This document shows, piece after piece, positions 1 to 11,200 of a stretch of 64,000 nucleotides of DNA; the stretch's first letter is position 1, and each line of letters opens with the position of its first letter. The DNA lies in contig OX457074.1 of assembly GCA_949752795.1 (NCBI GenBank), positions 3,113,527-3,177,526 on the forward strand, read 5' to 3'. The position numbers and the translations under genes were made by a program. Below the pieces are notes generated by a model that worked only from the letters and a program-made list of their open reading frames with translations, searched no databases and had not been told where the DNA came from. Source of the stretch: Hyperoodon ampullatus (taxonomy: Eukaryota > Chordata > Mammalia > Artiodactyla > Ziphiidae).

Positions 1-342
1 GGGGGCTTCCCTGGTGGCGCAGTGGTTAAGAATCTGCCTCCCAATACAGGGGACGCGGGTTCGAACCCTGGTCCGGGAAGATCCCACATGCCACGGAGCA
101 ACTAAGCCCATGTGCCACAACTACTGAGCCTGTGCTCTAGAGCCCACGAGCCACAACTACTGAAGCCTGGGCCCCTAGAGCCCGTGCTCCACAACAAGAG
201 AAGCCACCACAATGAGAAGCCCACGCACTGCAACGAAGAGTAGCCCCCACTCGCTGCAACTAGAGAAAGTCCACGCGCAACAATGAAGACTCAACACAGC
301 CAAAAATAAAAATAAATAAAATAAATTTATTTTTTAAAAAAA
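1..342 (+). mobile_element. CHR-type tRNA-derived SINE, long form
   Basis: The sequence opens with the tRNA-like head GGCTTCCCTGGTGGCGCAGTGG, an RNA polymerase III A-box region. A B-box GGTTCGAACCC lies near 59-69. A body of repeated CCACAACTACTGA-like units follows, then an A-rich AAATAAA tail ending near 342. This is the longer, older CHR form of Cetacea, hippos and ruminants. The left TSD lies outside the window. Confidence 0.9.
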
Positions 343-790
343 GTCAGTATCATGAAAGAAAGAAAGGCTGAGAAACTGATTAAAGGAGAATAAAGAGACA
401 TAATTAAATGCAATACATGAACCTGGACCTGATCTAAGAATGGAGGAGAAATACCTGAAAGGATGTTATTGGGATAACTGAAAAAAATTGTAATATGGAC
501 TCTGTGATTTATATCAATGTTAAATGTCTCGAATTTCATAACTGTACTTATTGTGGTTAGATAAGTGAATATCCTTGTTTGTAGGAAATATGGGTGAAAA
601 TATTAACTGGTAAAGGAGCATGATGTACATAACCTACTCTCAAATGTTTAAAAGATACGTAATAGAATGATAGAAGAAAAGTGGCAAAATGTTGAAAGTT
701 GGTGAAACTGTGGGTATATTGGAGTCCTCCATATTATTTTTGCAACTTCCCTGTAAGTTTTAACTTATTTCAGAATAGAAGGTTTTAAAA
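343..790 (+). mobile_element. Old L1 LINE 3' end (probable)
   Basis: This AT-rich, non-coding stretch resembles the 3' end of old mammalian L1 elements, with a run about a weak TGGTTA-type middle, then a GCAACTTCCCTGTAAGTTT-like motif close to the end at about 745. No coding potential is seen. The subfamily was judged by eye and is uncertain. Confidence 0.45.
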
Positions 791-865
791 ATCTCCAGAC
801 AAATGACACAACAGAGTCTCTGGGAATGACACTGAGGAACTAGGATTTAAAAAATCTTTCCAGGT

Positions 866-970
866 AGGGTTGCCACATTTGGCAAATAACAGTACAGGAT
901 GCTCACTTAAATCTGAATTTCAGATAAACAACAATCTGAACATTTTTTAGTATAAATATCTCCCATGCGG
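866..970. mobile_element. Fragment of a palindromic non-autonomous DNA transposon (probable)
   Basis: AGGGTTGCCACATTTGGCAA followed by TTTCAGATAAACAACAATCTG and TTTTTTAGTATAAATAT resembles one arm of a subpalindromic mammalian MER element. Only one arm is present and the family name is not certain. Confidence 0.4.
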
Positions 971-1013
971 TATTGCTGCCTACCCAAGGAAGTACCCTCT
1001 TGGAATGCAATTC

Positions 1014-1230
1014 TTTTTTTTTATTTTATTTTGTTTGTTTTATCTGGCTGCACCAGGTCTTAGTTGTGGCAAGTAGGATCTTCATTGCTGGCATGCGGGA
1101 TCTCTTTTAGTTGTGGCATGCGGGCTCTTAGTCGAGGCATGCAGGATCTAGTTCCCTGACCAGGGATGGAACCCGGGCCCCCTGCATTGGGAGCGCGGAG
1201 TCTTAACCACTGGGCCCCCAGGGAAGTCCC
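1014..1230 (-). mobile_element. CHR-type SINE (diverged), minus orientation
   Basis: The T-rich start at 1014 is the reverse-complement tail. The head, GGGAAGTCCC, ends at 1230. Short blocks of TTAGTTGTGGCATGCGGGAT sit between. The copy has many mismatches to the young form, and the flanks GAATGCAATTCT and GAAATTCATTCT look like an eroded TSD. Confidence 0.85.
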
Positions 1231-1407
1231 TGAAATTCATTCTGATACCTGTCCTCTGCATTATCCTCCTTCAATATCTAACATCATCTCCGTTTCTACT
1301 CTTGCAGCGAGATAGGGACTGAGATAAATATAAATAGATATTAAATGGCCAGAGTTTATGATGATGAAAAGAAACACTTAGTGAATCTAGCATCTTCTAT
1401 ACTAATG

Positions 1408-2140
1408 ATAATGATGGTCAACATTTTTTAGCACTGATTATGCATATGGTAGCCAACCTCTAAGGTGGCCCCCAATGACCCCGCCTCCTGGTATTCACAG
1501 CCTTGTGTAATCCCTCCCACATTGTGCCAGGGTTGGTCTGTGTGACCAATAGCATACAGATGAAGCGATGGTATGTTGCTTCTGGATTTAGGTTTTAAAA
1601 GACATTTAGGCTTTCATCTTAGGCGCATGCCCTGCCTCTGGGGGAAAGAAGCCGTGCGGTGAGCAGCCTTATGAAGAAATCCACATGGTGAGGAACTGAA
1701 GCCTTCAGCCTACAGTCATGGGAGTGAGCTTGGAAGGTGATCTACAGCCCCAGATGAGTCTTCCATTGAGACTGCAGCTCAGCTGACATGAGAGACCCTG
1801 AGCTAGAACCACCCAGCTAAGCCGCTCCCAGATTCCTGATCCTCAGAATTGTGAGAAATAAATGTTCTTTGTTTTAAACTGTTAAAACTTGGAGTAATTT
1901 GTTACACAGCAAAAGATAACTAAAAGGTATCAAGATATAATGTAACATAATGTATCATCTAAGTATACATGCTTCCCAAAGTAATTCTTTGAAGCAGGAA
2001 CTATTACATTCCCCATTTTGCAGGAAGGTAAACTAAAGCACAGAAAGGGCACGTTGCTCCAAATCACCCTACCAGGAAGTATAGTGGATCTGTCTCCAAA
2101 GCCCTCACCCCTACTCAGGAATTTCAGAGCCTTCCATGTT
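1408..2140 (-). repeat. MIR SINE split by an LTR insertion
   Basis: An antisense MIR starts at about 1408 (CAACATTTTTTAGCACT) and stops at about 1444. After the LTR it resumes at about 1925 and runs through CCCCATTTTGCAGGAAGG (near 2015) to about 2140. The LTR therefore inserted into a pre-existing MIR. Confidence 0.6.
1445..1924 (+). mobile_element. MLT1-type solo LTR (ERVL-MaLR)
   Basis: The sequence runs from TGGTAGCCAACCTCTAAGGT, through CTTGTGTAATCCCTCCCAC, to CAGCTAAGCCGCTCCCAGAT, a GAAATAAATG polyadenylation region, and a terminal GATAACTAA. This is a full-length MLT1A-like LTR without internal retroviral sequence. It is an ancient, non-coding relic shared by eutherians. Confidence 0.8.
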
Positions 2141-2224
2141 TCCGATGCTGGGCTGAATCAGCCTGGCCTTATTATTTCATCTTATTTAATTCTCACCATA
2201 GAGTGAGATAGGGAAGGTAATTCC

Positions 2225-2440
2225 AGAGAAAACCACCAGCCAACACTGGCAGGAAGCCCTCAAGTTAACAGGACACTTACCTATAAGCTAGGCAGAGCAG
2301 ATTTTGTTTTCTTAACCCCAGTTTAGAGACAAGTAAGCTAAGGCTCTGAGTGGGTAAGGCCTTCGCCCAGACAAAGCCAAACAACCCCGGGAGTGGTGAG
2401 CAGGTAGAGCTGGGCTTGAATACTTCTACTCCTCTCTCCA
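2225..2440 (-). repeat. MIR SINE, antisense
   Basis: Diverged antisense MIR: AACCCCAGTTTAGAGACAAG corresponds to the conserved core complement, followed by AGGTAGAGCTGGGCTTGAAT. From here to 3048 the sequence is otherwise unique, with an A/C-rich low-complexity run at about 2885-2960. Confidence 0.55.
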
Positions 2441-3048
2441 TCCTACCAGGCTACTTCCCTAATCTAACTAATGAGGGGCATGTTTTCTGAAGTTGCAGAA
2501 GGCCCTCCCCATACACACTGCAGGAATGTGTGTGTGTTGTGTTGATGGGAGGGTGGGGGGGCTCACTGGGGACCCTGGAAACGACTTCATCCTTCATGTC
2601 CCCATTCAAGGAAAAGGAAGGGAAAGCTCTCACTTTTCGCCCCTCTCTTCACTTTTCACCCCTCCATGTTTCACCCCTCTCGTCCTCTCCCAGGGGTGTG
2701 CTCCCACCTGGGAGAGAGAGGGAATGCTGCTCTCTCTGGGAGGGCCAGCCCTTTGGCCTTTTACCTAAATGCCAATCCTTTCCCTCCCTGGAACTGAGAA
2801 CCTGTGGCCACCCCCTCCCAATTCTAACTCTTCACTGCTGTTCTCCTGTGGATTAGGCTGCAATTACTAAGGACTGAGCTCTTTTCTCCACAAACAAAAG
2901 CAGACCAAAACCAAAACAAAACAAAAGATAAAACAAACAAACAAAAAACAACTCTTTGAAAACAGCAAGAGGGATTGGGGTTAGAACTAAGAGGGGACTT
3001 CCAAACCGATCCCCTGTAGCAGATGGTCAAGAGAGGCTGTAGGTAGTA

Positions 3049-4320
3049 TTAGGTTGGTCAAAAAGTGCCTTTGGTTTTTAAGTAAAAATAAAAGGCACAT
3101 TTTTCATTTTCACCAAGAACTTTTTGAACAACGTATTCACCCTTTTGTTCCACTACCTTCTGCCATTTTTCAGGCAACGTCATAATTCCATCTTCCCAAA
3201 ACTTTTTATCTTTTTGAGCAAAGAACTTTTCCAGGTGCCTTTTACAGTCTTCCAGGGAACTGAATGTTTTTTCATTAAGAGAAATTTGTAAAGGCCTAAA
3301 TAAATGGAAATCTGAAGACGCAATGTCTGGTGTATATGGCGGATGAATCAGAACTTCCCAGCCAAGCTGTAACAGTTTTTGCCTGATCATCAAAAAACAT
3401 GCAGTTTGCGTTATCCTGATAGAAGATTATGCGTTTTCTGTTGACTAATTCCGGATGTTTTTCTTCGAGTGCTGCTTTCAGTTGGTCTAATTGGGAGCAG
3501 TACTTGTTGGAATTAATTGCTTGGTTTTCCAGAAAGAGCTCATAATAGAGGACTCCCTTCCAATCCCACCATGTACACAACATCACCTTCTTTGGATGAA
3601 AACCGGCCTTTGGTGTGGTTGGTGGTGGTTCATTTCGCTTGCCCCACCATTTCTTCCATTCCACATTGTTGTACAGTATCCACTTTTCATCTCCCGTCAC
3701 AATTTGTTTTAAAACCGGAACGTTTTCCTTACGTTTAAGTAAAGAATTGCATGCGGAAATAGGGTCAAGAAGGTTTCCTTTCACTTAACTTATGTGGAAC
3801 CCAAACATCAAAGTGATTAACCTAACCAAGGTGGTGCAAATGATTTTCAACACTTGATTTGGATATTTTGAATATGTCGGCTATCTGCCATGTGGTATAG
3901 TGTTGATTGTTCTCAATTAATGTGTCGATTTGATTGCTGTCAACTTCAACTGGTCTACCTGACCATGGAGCCTCATCCACCCGAAAATCTCCAGCATGAA
4001 ACTTCACAAACCACCTCTGACACTTTCGATCACTCACGGCACCTTCTCCATACACTGCAGAAATCTTTTTTTGCATTTCAGTTGCATTTTTACCTTTCTT
4101 GAAATACTAAAGCACAATATGCCAAAGATGTTGCTTTTTTCTTCACACAAAAATGCCTACACAAAAATTCACCAATTTTTATGTCTTTTTTTAAAAGCAC
4201 GCTGATATGACAGCTGTCACATAAAATCTAACAAAATTGTTTTGAATGAAGTTAAAGACCACTAAGCACTACTATAGCCATCTTATGGAAAAAACTGAAT
4301 GAAACTTTTGGCCCACCCAA
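3049..4320 (-). mobile_element. Mariner (Tc1/mariner) DNA transposon, full-length ends
   Basis: The element is 1,272 bp and is flanked by TA dinucleotides at 3047-3048 and 4321-4322, as expected for mariner insertion. The ends are imperfect inverted repeats: TTAGGTTGGTCAAAAAGT on the left and, on the other strand, TTGGGTGGGCCAAAAGTTTC on the right. The interior encodes a broken transposase on the minus strand. The lack of a CHR-like tail and the TA flanks set it apart from the surrounding SINEs. Confidence 0.9.
3058..4110 (-). pseudogene. Mariner transposase, inactivated
   Basis: The reading frame is in at least three pieces. The N-terminal part (about 4076-3822) holds a helix-turn-helix segment with WQIADIFKISKSSVENHL and ends in an in-frame stop just after HHLG. 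After a frameshift the middle part (about 3784-3396) contains VTGDEKW and YQDNA, the first two aspartates of the catalytic triad. A second frameshift leads to the C-terminal part (about 3393-3058), which has PPYTPDIASSDFHLF, the third region of the DD34D-type motif. An intact relative would be about 345 residues. The stop and two frameshifts make this copy non-functional. Confidence 0.88.
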
Positions 4321-5645
4321 TACATACTTTCTTTAAGATCCTTCTGGAAAGTATCTCTCTTGACCGGAGTGGTACTGGAGGCTGAGTGGGTGAAAATGTC
4401 TGGGACTGTGTTTGCGATGTGACTGGGGAGGAAAGATGGAGGTGGTCCTTCTAGGAATCAGGAGAGACCAGATGACTCAGCAGAGTTTGTCAGGGTTCCA
4501 GTCACCTCTTGTCTCCTCTTCAGGAGAAGAATAAAATCTGCCACCTGGTGTAAGTGAGCTCTGAGGGGGAGGTCTGCTTTCTGAGTCAGCCGGTGAGCTT
4601 GAAGAGCAAGTGAACTTCTAAAGCAGAGTCCACAGCAGGGAGGCTGCAGCCAGCCCTCTGGATCACCTTGGCTTGGCTTCGGAGACTGGCCTGGAATGTC
4701 CGTGGTGGCCCTGTGGGCCTTGGGGGGATGGCGAGTCACCTCTGTGAGCTGGAAGAGCCAGCGAGCCCCCAAAGCTCTTCTGCTACTCCAGCTCCCGGGG
4801 CGTCTCAGTCCAGATGCCGGGAGGGTCTGGGAAGCAGCACCCTGGGTTCTCCTGCAACAGAACTGCCACCACCCCCTCCTGCGCTGGTTCCCTGGCTTCC
4901 CTGGCTCCGCAGACACCCCAACCCCACAGACTTTCTCCACTTCCCTGGTCCATCAGCCTTTGTATCTGGGCTTCCAACCCGTGGGGGGCATTTCCTGCTT
5001 CCCCATCCCCTGTGTCCATCGGATCCCTCGCATTCTAGAAATTCTCCTCAGTGGACTGAGGCTGCCCTGCCCCCACCCCTGCACTGCACTGGGCTCCGCA
5101 CACCAGGGCACTGCCCATCGAGGCATCGACAGGCTGGTTGGGTTGCCAGTTGGGTTTATTGAACTATTTTAAGTCCAGCAGGCCCTTCTGATCCCCAGGA
5201 ACGTCCCAAGGCCATCTTTCCCATTCCCTGGCCTCCCAATACACCGTGGGGGGTCGGGGCTGTAGGTTCCCCTGGGAGTCTGGCGTCTCCTCTGATCTCC
5301 TTGCCTGGTCCTCCCCACACCTGTGTCTCCCCCAGGACCCAGGCCACATTTCTCCCTACTCTGTCCACTGTTGGGCATGAGAGCCCCAAATCAAAGGGAA
5401 ACAGGGAAGGGGGCTGCACAGAGGTCACTTCCAAGAGGAAGTGGGCTAGGGCCCAAAAGTGCAGCTGGGCTTCAGCGCAGCTCACCCCCAAACAACTCCC
5501 CAGAGCACCAGGCAGGGGTTCAGGGCTGCTGGGACCCATCCCAGAACCTCCCTTGACTCTGGTTTGGCATGAGACTTAGGGGTCCCAGGGAACGATGTCC
5601 ACACTTTTTGGATATGCTGTGCCTCCGGCAGTGGGGCTCAGGTTT
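4321..5645. other. Intergenic, GC-rich unique sequence
   Basis: No exon, repeat or RNA gene is recognised. Several frames are open for 60-160 codons, but they overlap on both strands with no splice-site pairing and reflect GC-rich composition. Confidence 0.5.
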
Positions 5646-5660
5646 CGCACCAACCCTTTT

Positions 5661-5866
5661 TTTTTTTTTTTTTTTTTTTGCGGTATGTGGGCCTCTCACT
5701 GTTGTGGTCTCCCCCGTTGCGGAGCACAGGCTCCGGACGCGCAGGCTCAGCGGCCATGGCTCACGGGCCCAGCCGCTCCGCGGCATGTGGTCCCGGACCG
5801 GGGCACGAACCCGTGTGCCCTGCATCGGCAGGTGGACTCTCAACCACTGCGCCACCAGGGAAGCCC
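5661..5866 (-). mobile_element. Young CHR-type SINE with perfect 15-bp TSD
   Basis: The compact form is seen in reverse: a T run, then GCGGTATGTGGGCCTCTCAC, an antisense B-box at about 5808, and the head ending AGGGAAGCCC at 5866. The flanks CGCACCAACCCTTTT at 5646-5660 and 5867-5881 are identical, which marks recent insertion. The body lacks the CCACAACTACTGA units of the longer form. Confidence 0.95.
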
Positions 5867-5881
5867 CGCACCAACCCTTTT

Positions 5882-7080
5882 GAGCCCGTTTACTGTGCTG
5901 CTCAGCTGGAAGCGGGATCACAAGCAGCCTCCGCACCCTCTTTGGAGGCCAAATCTGAATTGATGTCTAATCTCTAGAGGCCCATTGATAGCTAGGAGAT
6001 GGAATTTGGAGAGCTTGCCCAGAGAGAAGTTTTTCGAGACGGTGGAAAATAGGTGGTGGGTCAGTGAGGTTTCCAGGAAGCAGAGGTGAGTGGCCATCCT
6101 AGTCAGCTACCTCTCATCCCACACAAGCACTTAATTTCATGCTGGACCGGCTCCCCGGCTGGGGAGTTGACCTGGAAAGGAAAGTGGCCTTTACTCAGCC
6201 CTGCAGCTAACAGGCAGGGCAGGGGCAGGGCTGTTTAGGGTTCAAAGTACCCACAGAAAGTGGAGAGGGAAGAGCCTGGGAAGGAGGCCTTGGGGGTCGG
6301 CCAAACGTGCAGGCTGTGCCCCGCCGCTTCCGGACTGAGAGCCCCTGGGGACAGAGCCATGCACTAAGTGCTTGGAGAAAGGCAAAGGGTGCACCTCAAG
6401 GAGTCTCCAGTCTGCGGGTCAGACATGGCCCTCAGCCTCAGGAAGCCTCCGTGCGATGGCGCAGACAGCCCTGGTTCCCAGTCCTGACCTGAGGGCCCCG
6501 GGTCTGATCGAGGCACAGCGCAGCCTCAGAGGCCCCACTCTGATGGCAAAACACAGGGGCACATACGTCTCTCTTACAGGAGAGCGGAGCCTTGGAGGAG
6601 AGAGGCTTGGACCTCATAAATCTTTACCGTTAGAGCTGTAGCTGGTCCGCCGCCCTCTGCGTCCCCACGGTGTACGCGTGCCTCTTTCCCCCCACTCTGC
6701 CTGCCCCTCAGCAGGAAGGCAGCCTGAGGAGAAGTTCTCAGTTCACCAGCTACCACCTGGAAACTCCCATCCTTCATGTTCCCTCAACCCTCTGCGCCGT
6801 CACTCTCCCGCCCTTTCCCCAGGCAGCTGGACGCCCCCTAGATATCGAGCTGGAGACACCGCCACATTGACAAAGCCGCGGGCCACTGGGGCCCCTCTCT
6901 CTCTGACCCAGGAGTAGTCTAATGTCTAGGGCAGTGCCCCCCACCCCAGTTAGTGCCACCTTACCCAAGCCTGCCCTCACCAAGGGCACCCATCCTTTCT
7001 AACTGAGGGCACCTATAAAGGACGTGGGGGGATACTGGGCTCCCCTGCCCAGAAGGGAGGAGGGGGAAGCAGAAAAAGGG
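5882..7080. other. Intergenic sequence upstream of GIP
   Basis: Unique GC-rich sequence with no confident exon or repeat. It may contain distal GIP control elements, but nothing specific can be assigned. Confidence 0.45.
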
Positions 7081-7134
7081 CACTTGAGGTGCCCCCTGCC
7101 CACAGGCCCGGCCCAGAGAGCAGCTGGAGATACC

Positions 7135-7285
7135 CAAATGTTAATTACCAATTAGCGCAGTTCAGGGGGAAAGAGCAACTCTATTACGTGTAAAATGGAC
7201 TTAATGTGGCAGGAGCTGTGGGATTAATTTCTTGAGATAAGACGCTTTTAGGCTAATCAGTAGGTCTGTGATGTCTGGATATAAA
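7135..7285 (+). promoter_or_regulatory. GIP: GIP proximal promoter
   Basis: A TATA box, TATAAA, is at 7280-7285. Upstream are AT-rich homeodomain-type cores (TTAATTA 7141-7147, ATTAG 7151-7155, ATTAAT 7223-7228, TAAT 7254-7257), a GATA motif AGATAA at 7235-7240 and TTACGTG at about 7184. In other mammals the GIP promoter is driven in K cells by GATA factors and by homeodomain proteins such as PDX1 and ISL1. This arrangement fits that, but occupancy is inferred. Confidence 0.75.
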
Positions 7286-7309
7286 GGAGCCGGGGCAGAC
7301 TTTCTTGAG

Positions 7310-7386
7310 ACAGGTTCCAAAGAGCCAGAAGGGAGGAGGAGACCCCTGCGCTATCCTTCTTCTGGGAGAGCCGGAAAGGAAGGCTG
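7310..7386 (+). other. GIP: GIP exon 1, non-coding (start approximate)
   Basis: Placed about 25-30 bp after the TATA box and ended by the donor GTAAGA at 7387. The exon contains no ATG, so the first AUG of the mRNA lies in exon 2. The 5' boundary is estimated only from the TATA position. Confidence 0.6.
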
Positions 7387-8256
7387 GTAAGAGAGCAGCC
7401 GGGATGGGGGTGGACGTGGACGTGGACAGGACACTGGAGAGGAGGTGGGTCTTGGCACCCCTGAGGTGTTCGGCACCCTAGCCCCTCCCTTTCTTTTCCT
7501 CCGTGAAAGAAAGAAAAGGTGGGGCTGAGGGTTCCTTTAACACCCAGGTGAGGACGCAGGAAGATCCACACATCTCTAGAGCTAGCTTTGGTGTTCAGGG
7601 CCTGGGAGGAAGGTTCCTTGCTGTTCTTCGTCTCTGCTGAAGATGCCCTGATGAAACGGGGCTTGCCCTCGGTAGAAGCGTCGGACACCCCTGAGTGGGG
7701 ATATTGAAGGCTGGCGGGTAGGGGTTCTACTCATGGTTTTCACTCAGGCCAAGAGGGCTGCGAAGATTTAGGTGACAGCCAATCTGAGAGCTGGAAGGCT
7801 GGCTGGTATGAACTTTGGAGGCTCTGAAGGGAGAATCTTGCCAGTCCACATGCCTGTGATGTCTAGCCACAGGGGCCGGAAGGGGGCTGTCCAGGCACAC
7901 GGGCCTTCACTGCTTTCTCCTGCCAGGATCGGCCCCCTGCTGCCCTCCTCCCACCCCACTCAGACTCCACCTAAAAGACAAGAAGCAGGTCCACTCTCAT
8001 CCAGGCTCCATATCCCTTCTAATGTCCCTTCTGACTCTAATGCCAGCTCCTCCCACCACCCCCAAGGTGTTGCTCTAGCCTCTTAGAAAAGCTCCAACTC
8101 CCAGGGCACAGGGCCCCCCAGCTTTCAGACTCCCCACAGGCTCTGCGGCACCAGGAGTGCGCGGCCATATTGCCTGCTTCCTCAGCACAGGGCTTCCACC
8201 TCAAGCTGGTCCTTTTCTCTCTTAGCTCAAGAAATAACCATTGGAAGACGGTGGCC

Positions 8257-11200
8257 ATGAAGACCTTCTCTCTGCTGCTGGTGTCCCTGCTCCTGGCATT
8301 GGTGCTGGGAGAGAAGGAAGAAGGTCGCTCCAGGTTGGGGTGAGAAGGAAGGGGTCAGGTGCCGGGGAGGAGGCTGGGGGGATGACTGGGTTCTATTTTC
8401 AAGGGGGAGGTGAGAAAGGGAGGAATCCCAGGCCAAGAGGAAAGATGCTCGACGGAAAAAAACCTTTCAGCCGTCTGAGTGCAGAGTGAGGCTAGAACCA
8501 GGGAGTCTTTTTCACGAGCTACTGCTGTAGCTGGAGAGATTGTGCTTGGATCTCTGGAAGGACTTCTCAGTGGTTAAGTGTCTGAAGTAGATGATAGCAT
8601 CTCCCTTCCACATGAAAGCCTTAGCCAGGCATTTATGTGTGCATTTGATCAAATTTTACAGCAGGCTTCCTGTGTGCCAGGCACCAGGGATATACCTGAA
8701 GAGTGGTCCACAAATGCCACCTGCCCTTGTGGAGCATATAGGCCCAAGGGGAAAGCAGGCGAAGAACCATCTAGGCAAGCTTCAAACTGTCATGAGCGCT
8801 GTGAGGAAAAGGCAGAGAAGATTATGAATGAATATAGCAGGGGGTTCTGTTTGTGTGTTGGGGAGACCAAGAGAGACGTGTCTGAGTAGAGTTAGGGCTT
8901 CTCATATGCAAGGACAAGCCATATGCCCCTGTCCACTTGGCTAAGTTTGAGACGCAGCTGTCACACGTATACAAGGACAGACAACATCATGCAGAAGTTA
9001 AACACCAGAGACCTGGACCCAGACTACCTGGGGGTAAACCCTGGATCATACCTACACTGTGTGCTAAGTTAATCTCTCTGCACGGTGGTTTCCTCACTTA
9101 CCAAAGGGAGATATACATAGTGTCTACCTCCTTGGGGTGGTGTGAGGACTTAGTAAGTGTCTGTATTAAAGGGCTTGTAGAGGACCTGACTCATAGGAAG
9201 TGCTGTTATATGAGAGCTCACTATTGTTAGGAAACTGGGAACCAAAGAACTGAATCTGGTGGGGCCAGGGCAAGAGGAGCAAAGGAGAAAACTGTGGCTC
9301 AGTCCTTAGGGATGAGGGGGACCCCTGATCTTTGCCCAGAAGCAGAGCCTCAAACACTGAGGATGCTGGAAGTGGGTGCTTGAGCTGAGGATAAAGCCCC
9401 AGGGGCTTGATGCATGGACAGGAGGGTGTCTCCATGAAAACTGACTCCCTAGAAACGGGCTGCTTCCTCTCCAAGTATCAGCCTCCTGCTGGTGACCATC
9501 ATGTACCTTCGCACCCTCTTCTTCTTCTGTGGCATCCTGGTTTCCCTCTCTCTCCCCTCCCCGCCCCTCAGGTTCCACACTAAGGCCAGCGGCTCCCAAC
9601 CACGAGGCCCCAGGTACGCCGAAGGCACTTTCATCAGTGACTATAGCATCGCCATGGACAAGATCCGCCAACAAGACTTTGTGAACTGGCTGCTGGCGCA
9701 GAAAGGGAAGAAGAGCGAGTGAGTCCCGCGTGCCCCTCCCTGCCCCCTGTGCCCCCGTGTGATGCACAAGGCCACGTGGCACCTTTCGCTCAGGTGCTGC
9801 TGGGGAGCTGGACCGCATGGCGGCCCTGCCTGGGACCCTGGCTCAGGCAGCAGTCTGGTCGGGGGGTGGGGCAGGATTTGGGCAATTTTCCAATCCTTTT
9901 CTTCTAAGGGGAGGGGTCGGGAAGACGTGTGGGACTCACAGAGGATCCCCGGGGGGCTGGATGAACCAGGGGAGCTGAATTGCTGCCGATGACTCTGCTC
10001 GGTGGTGGCAGCTTCAGACTCTGGAAACAGGATAAACTGCTTTCATCTCTCTTCTCTATGCAACATCTTCTCCCCACCCTCACTGTTTGGCCAGCGTGGT
10101 AGCTTCTGAAAAGCTTGTCACTGATTGCTGAAGACAAGCAGTGGGGAGGCTGAGGAGAGAAGGAGGGACCCTCTGCTCCTGGGGTTGAGGTACCAAAAGA
10201 TGGGAGCTTCTTTGGGCTGGAGAGCATCTGGAGTCCCCCCTGGCCCCACCCACTCCCTAATCTTTATTTTACCAGCTGGAAACACAACATCACCCAGAGG
10301 GAGGCCCGGGCCCCAGAGCTGACCCATCAATCTAACAGGAAGGAGGAGGCAAGGGAGCAGCAGGGGTGAGTCAGCCCACAGGGGAAGGGGTCGGGGGGGC
10401 CCTCTTGACCCCACCTCATTGTTCCCTCTCCCGGACTCCAGAGCAGGGCTAGGCCCCAGATAAGCATCCCCTTCCACTCAGAGTTCAAAGGGGGGTCTTC
10501 ACAGAACTCCTGGAGGACAGCCCAAGCCTAAGGGAAAGCCTGGGAGGAATGGGGGTGGGGGTCCTGGGAGGGAATCTGGGGCCAGAGTTTCTAAGGCCGA
10601 TGACTTAGTGTGCAGAGTCACCAAGTCCAGGAGTGGGGCACAAAAGAGACCTCGGAAACTGGCTTCTCCACTTCTGCCTGCCAAACTTCAGGAAGGCTTT
10701 TGTGAAACTGGGACCCTCTGAGGGCCAGTCCCCTGAAATCAGTTACCCCGTCTCTGCAGGAAGCTGAGGAATTGATGACACAGATCCTTCTAAAGAGTGA
10801 ATATTCCCAAAGTAATCTCTGGGGGTTTTGGAATGCACTCTGGGACACGTGGAGAGTGGATGGGTGGGATGTCTCCCACCAGAATTGTTTGTCTTTGCCT
10901 GTATGGAAGAGCCTATATTCCCTGGCCGACAGGTCTGGGTGGAGCTTTGAAAGCTGAGACAACTGAGAGGCAGCTGTGTTGACTTGTACACCCCACCCCC
11001 ACCCCACCTTGTCCCACCACGTTGGAGTCCCAGTCCAGTATTTACTCTCTCTGGGTGGTGCCCAGGCTAAAGGCGCCTGCCTGAGGCTTTCTCCTTTGTA
11101 GCTCCCTACCCAAGAACCCCAGTGATGACGGTTTGCTAAAGGATTTACTGATTCGAGAGCTGCTGTCCTGGATAGTGGATCAGATGGAGCTCTGCAGGCT

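Noticed and set aside
1..75. Possible functional tRNA gene (A-box and B-box present)
   Set aside because: The tRNA-like sequence is the head of a CHR SINE. The same head occurs throughout the window attached to SINE bodies and A-tails, and no cloverleaf 3' half is present.
1445..1924. Retroviral coding remnants near the LTR
   Set aside because: Only one LTR is present and no internal sequence was found, so it is a solo LTR.
4458..5556. Several overlapping 80-164 codon frames upstream of GIP
   Set aside because: They lie in GC-rich unique sequence on both strands, with no matching splice sites, conservation cue or known domain.
8334..8339. Alternative GIP exon 2 donor GTGAGA at about 8339
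   Set aside because: Using it adds five bases and puts exon 3 out of frame. The donor GT at 8334-8335 keeps the reading frame.
9166..9818. Minus-strand frames of 102 and 170 codons over GIP exon 3
   Set aside because: Antisense shadows of a confirmed coding exon and a MIR.
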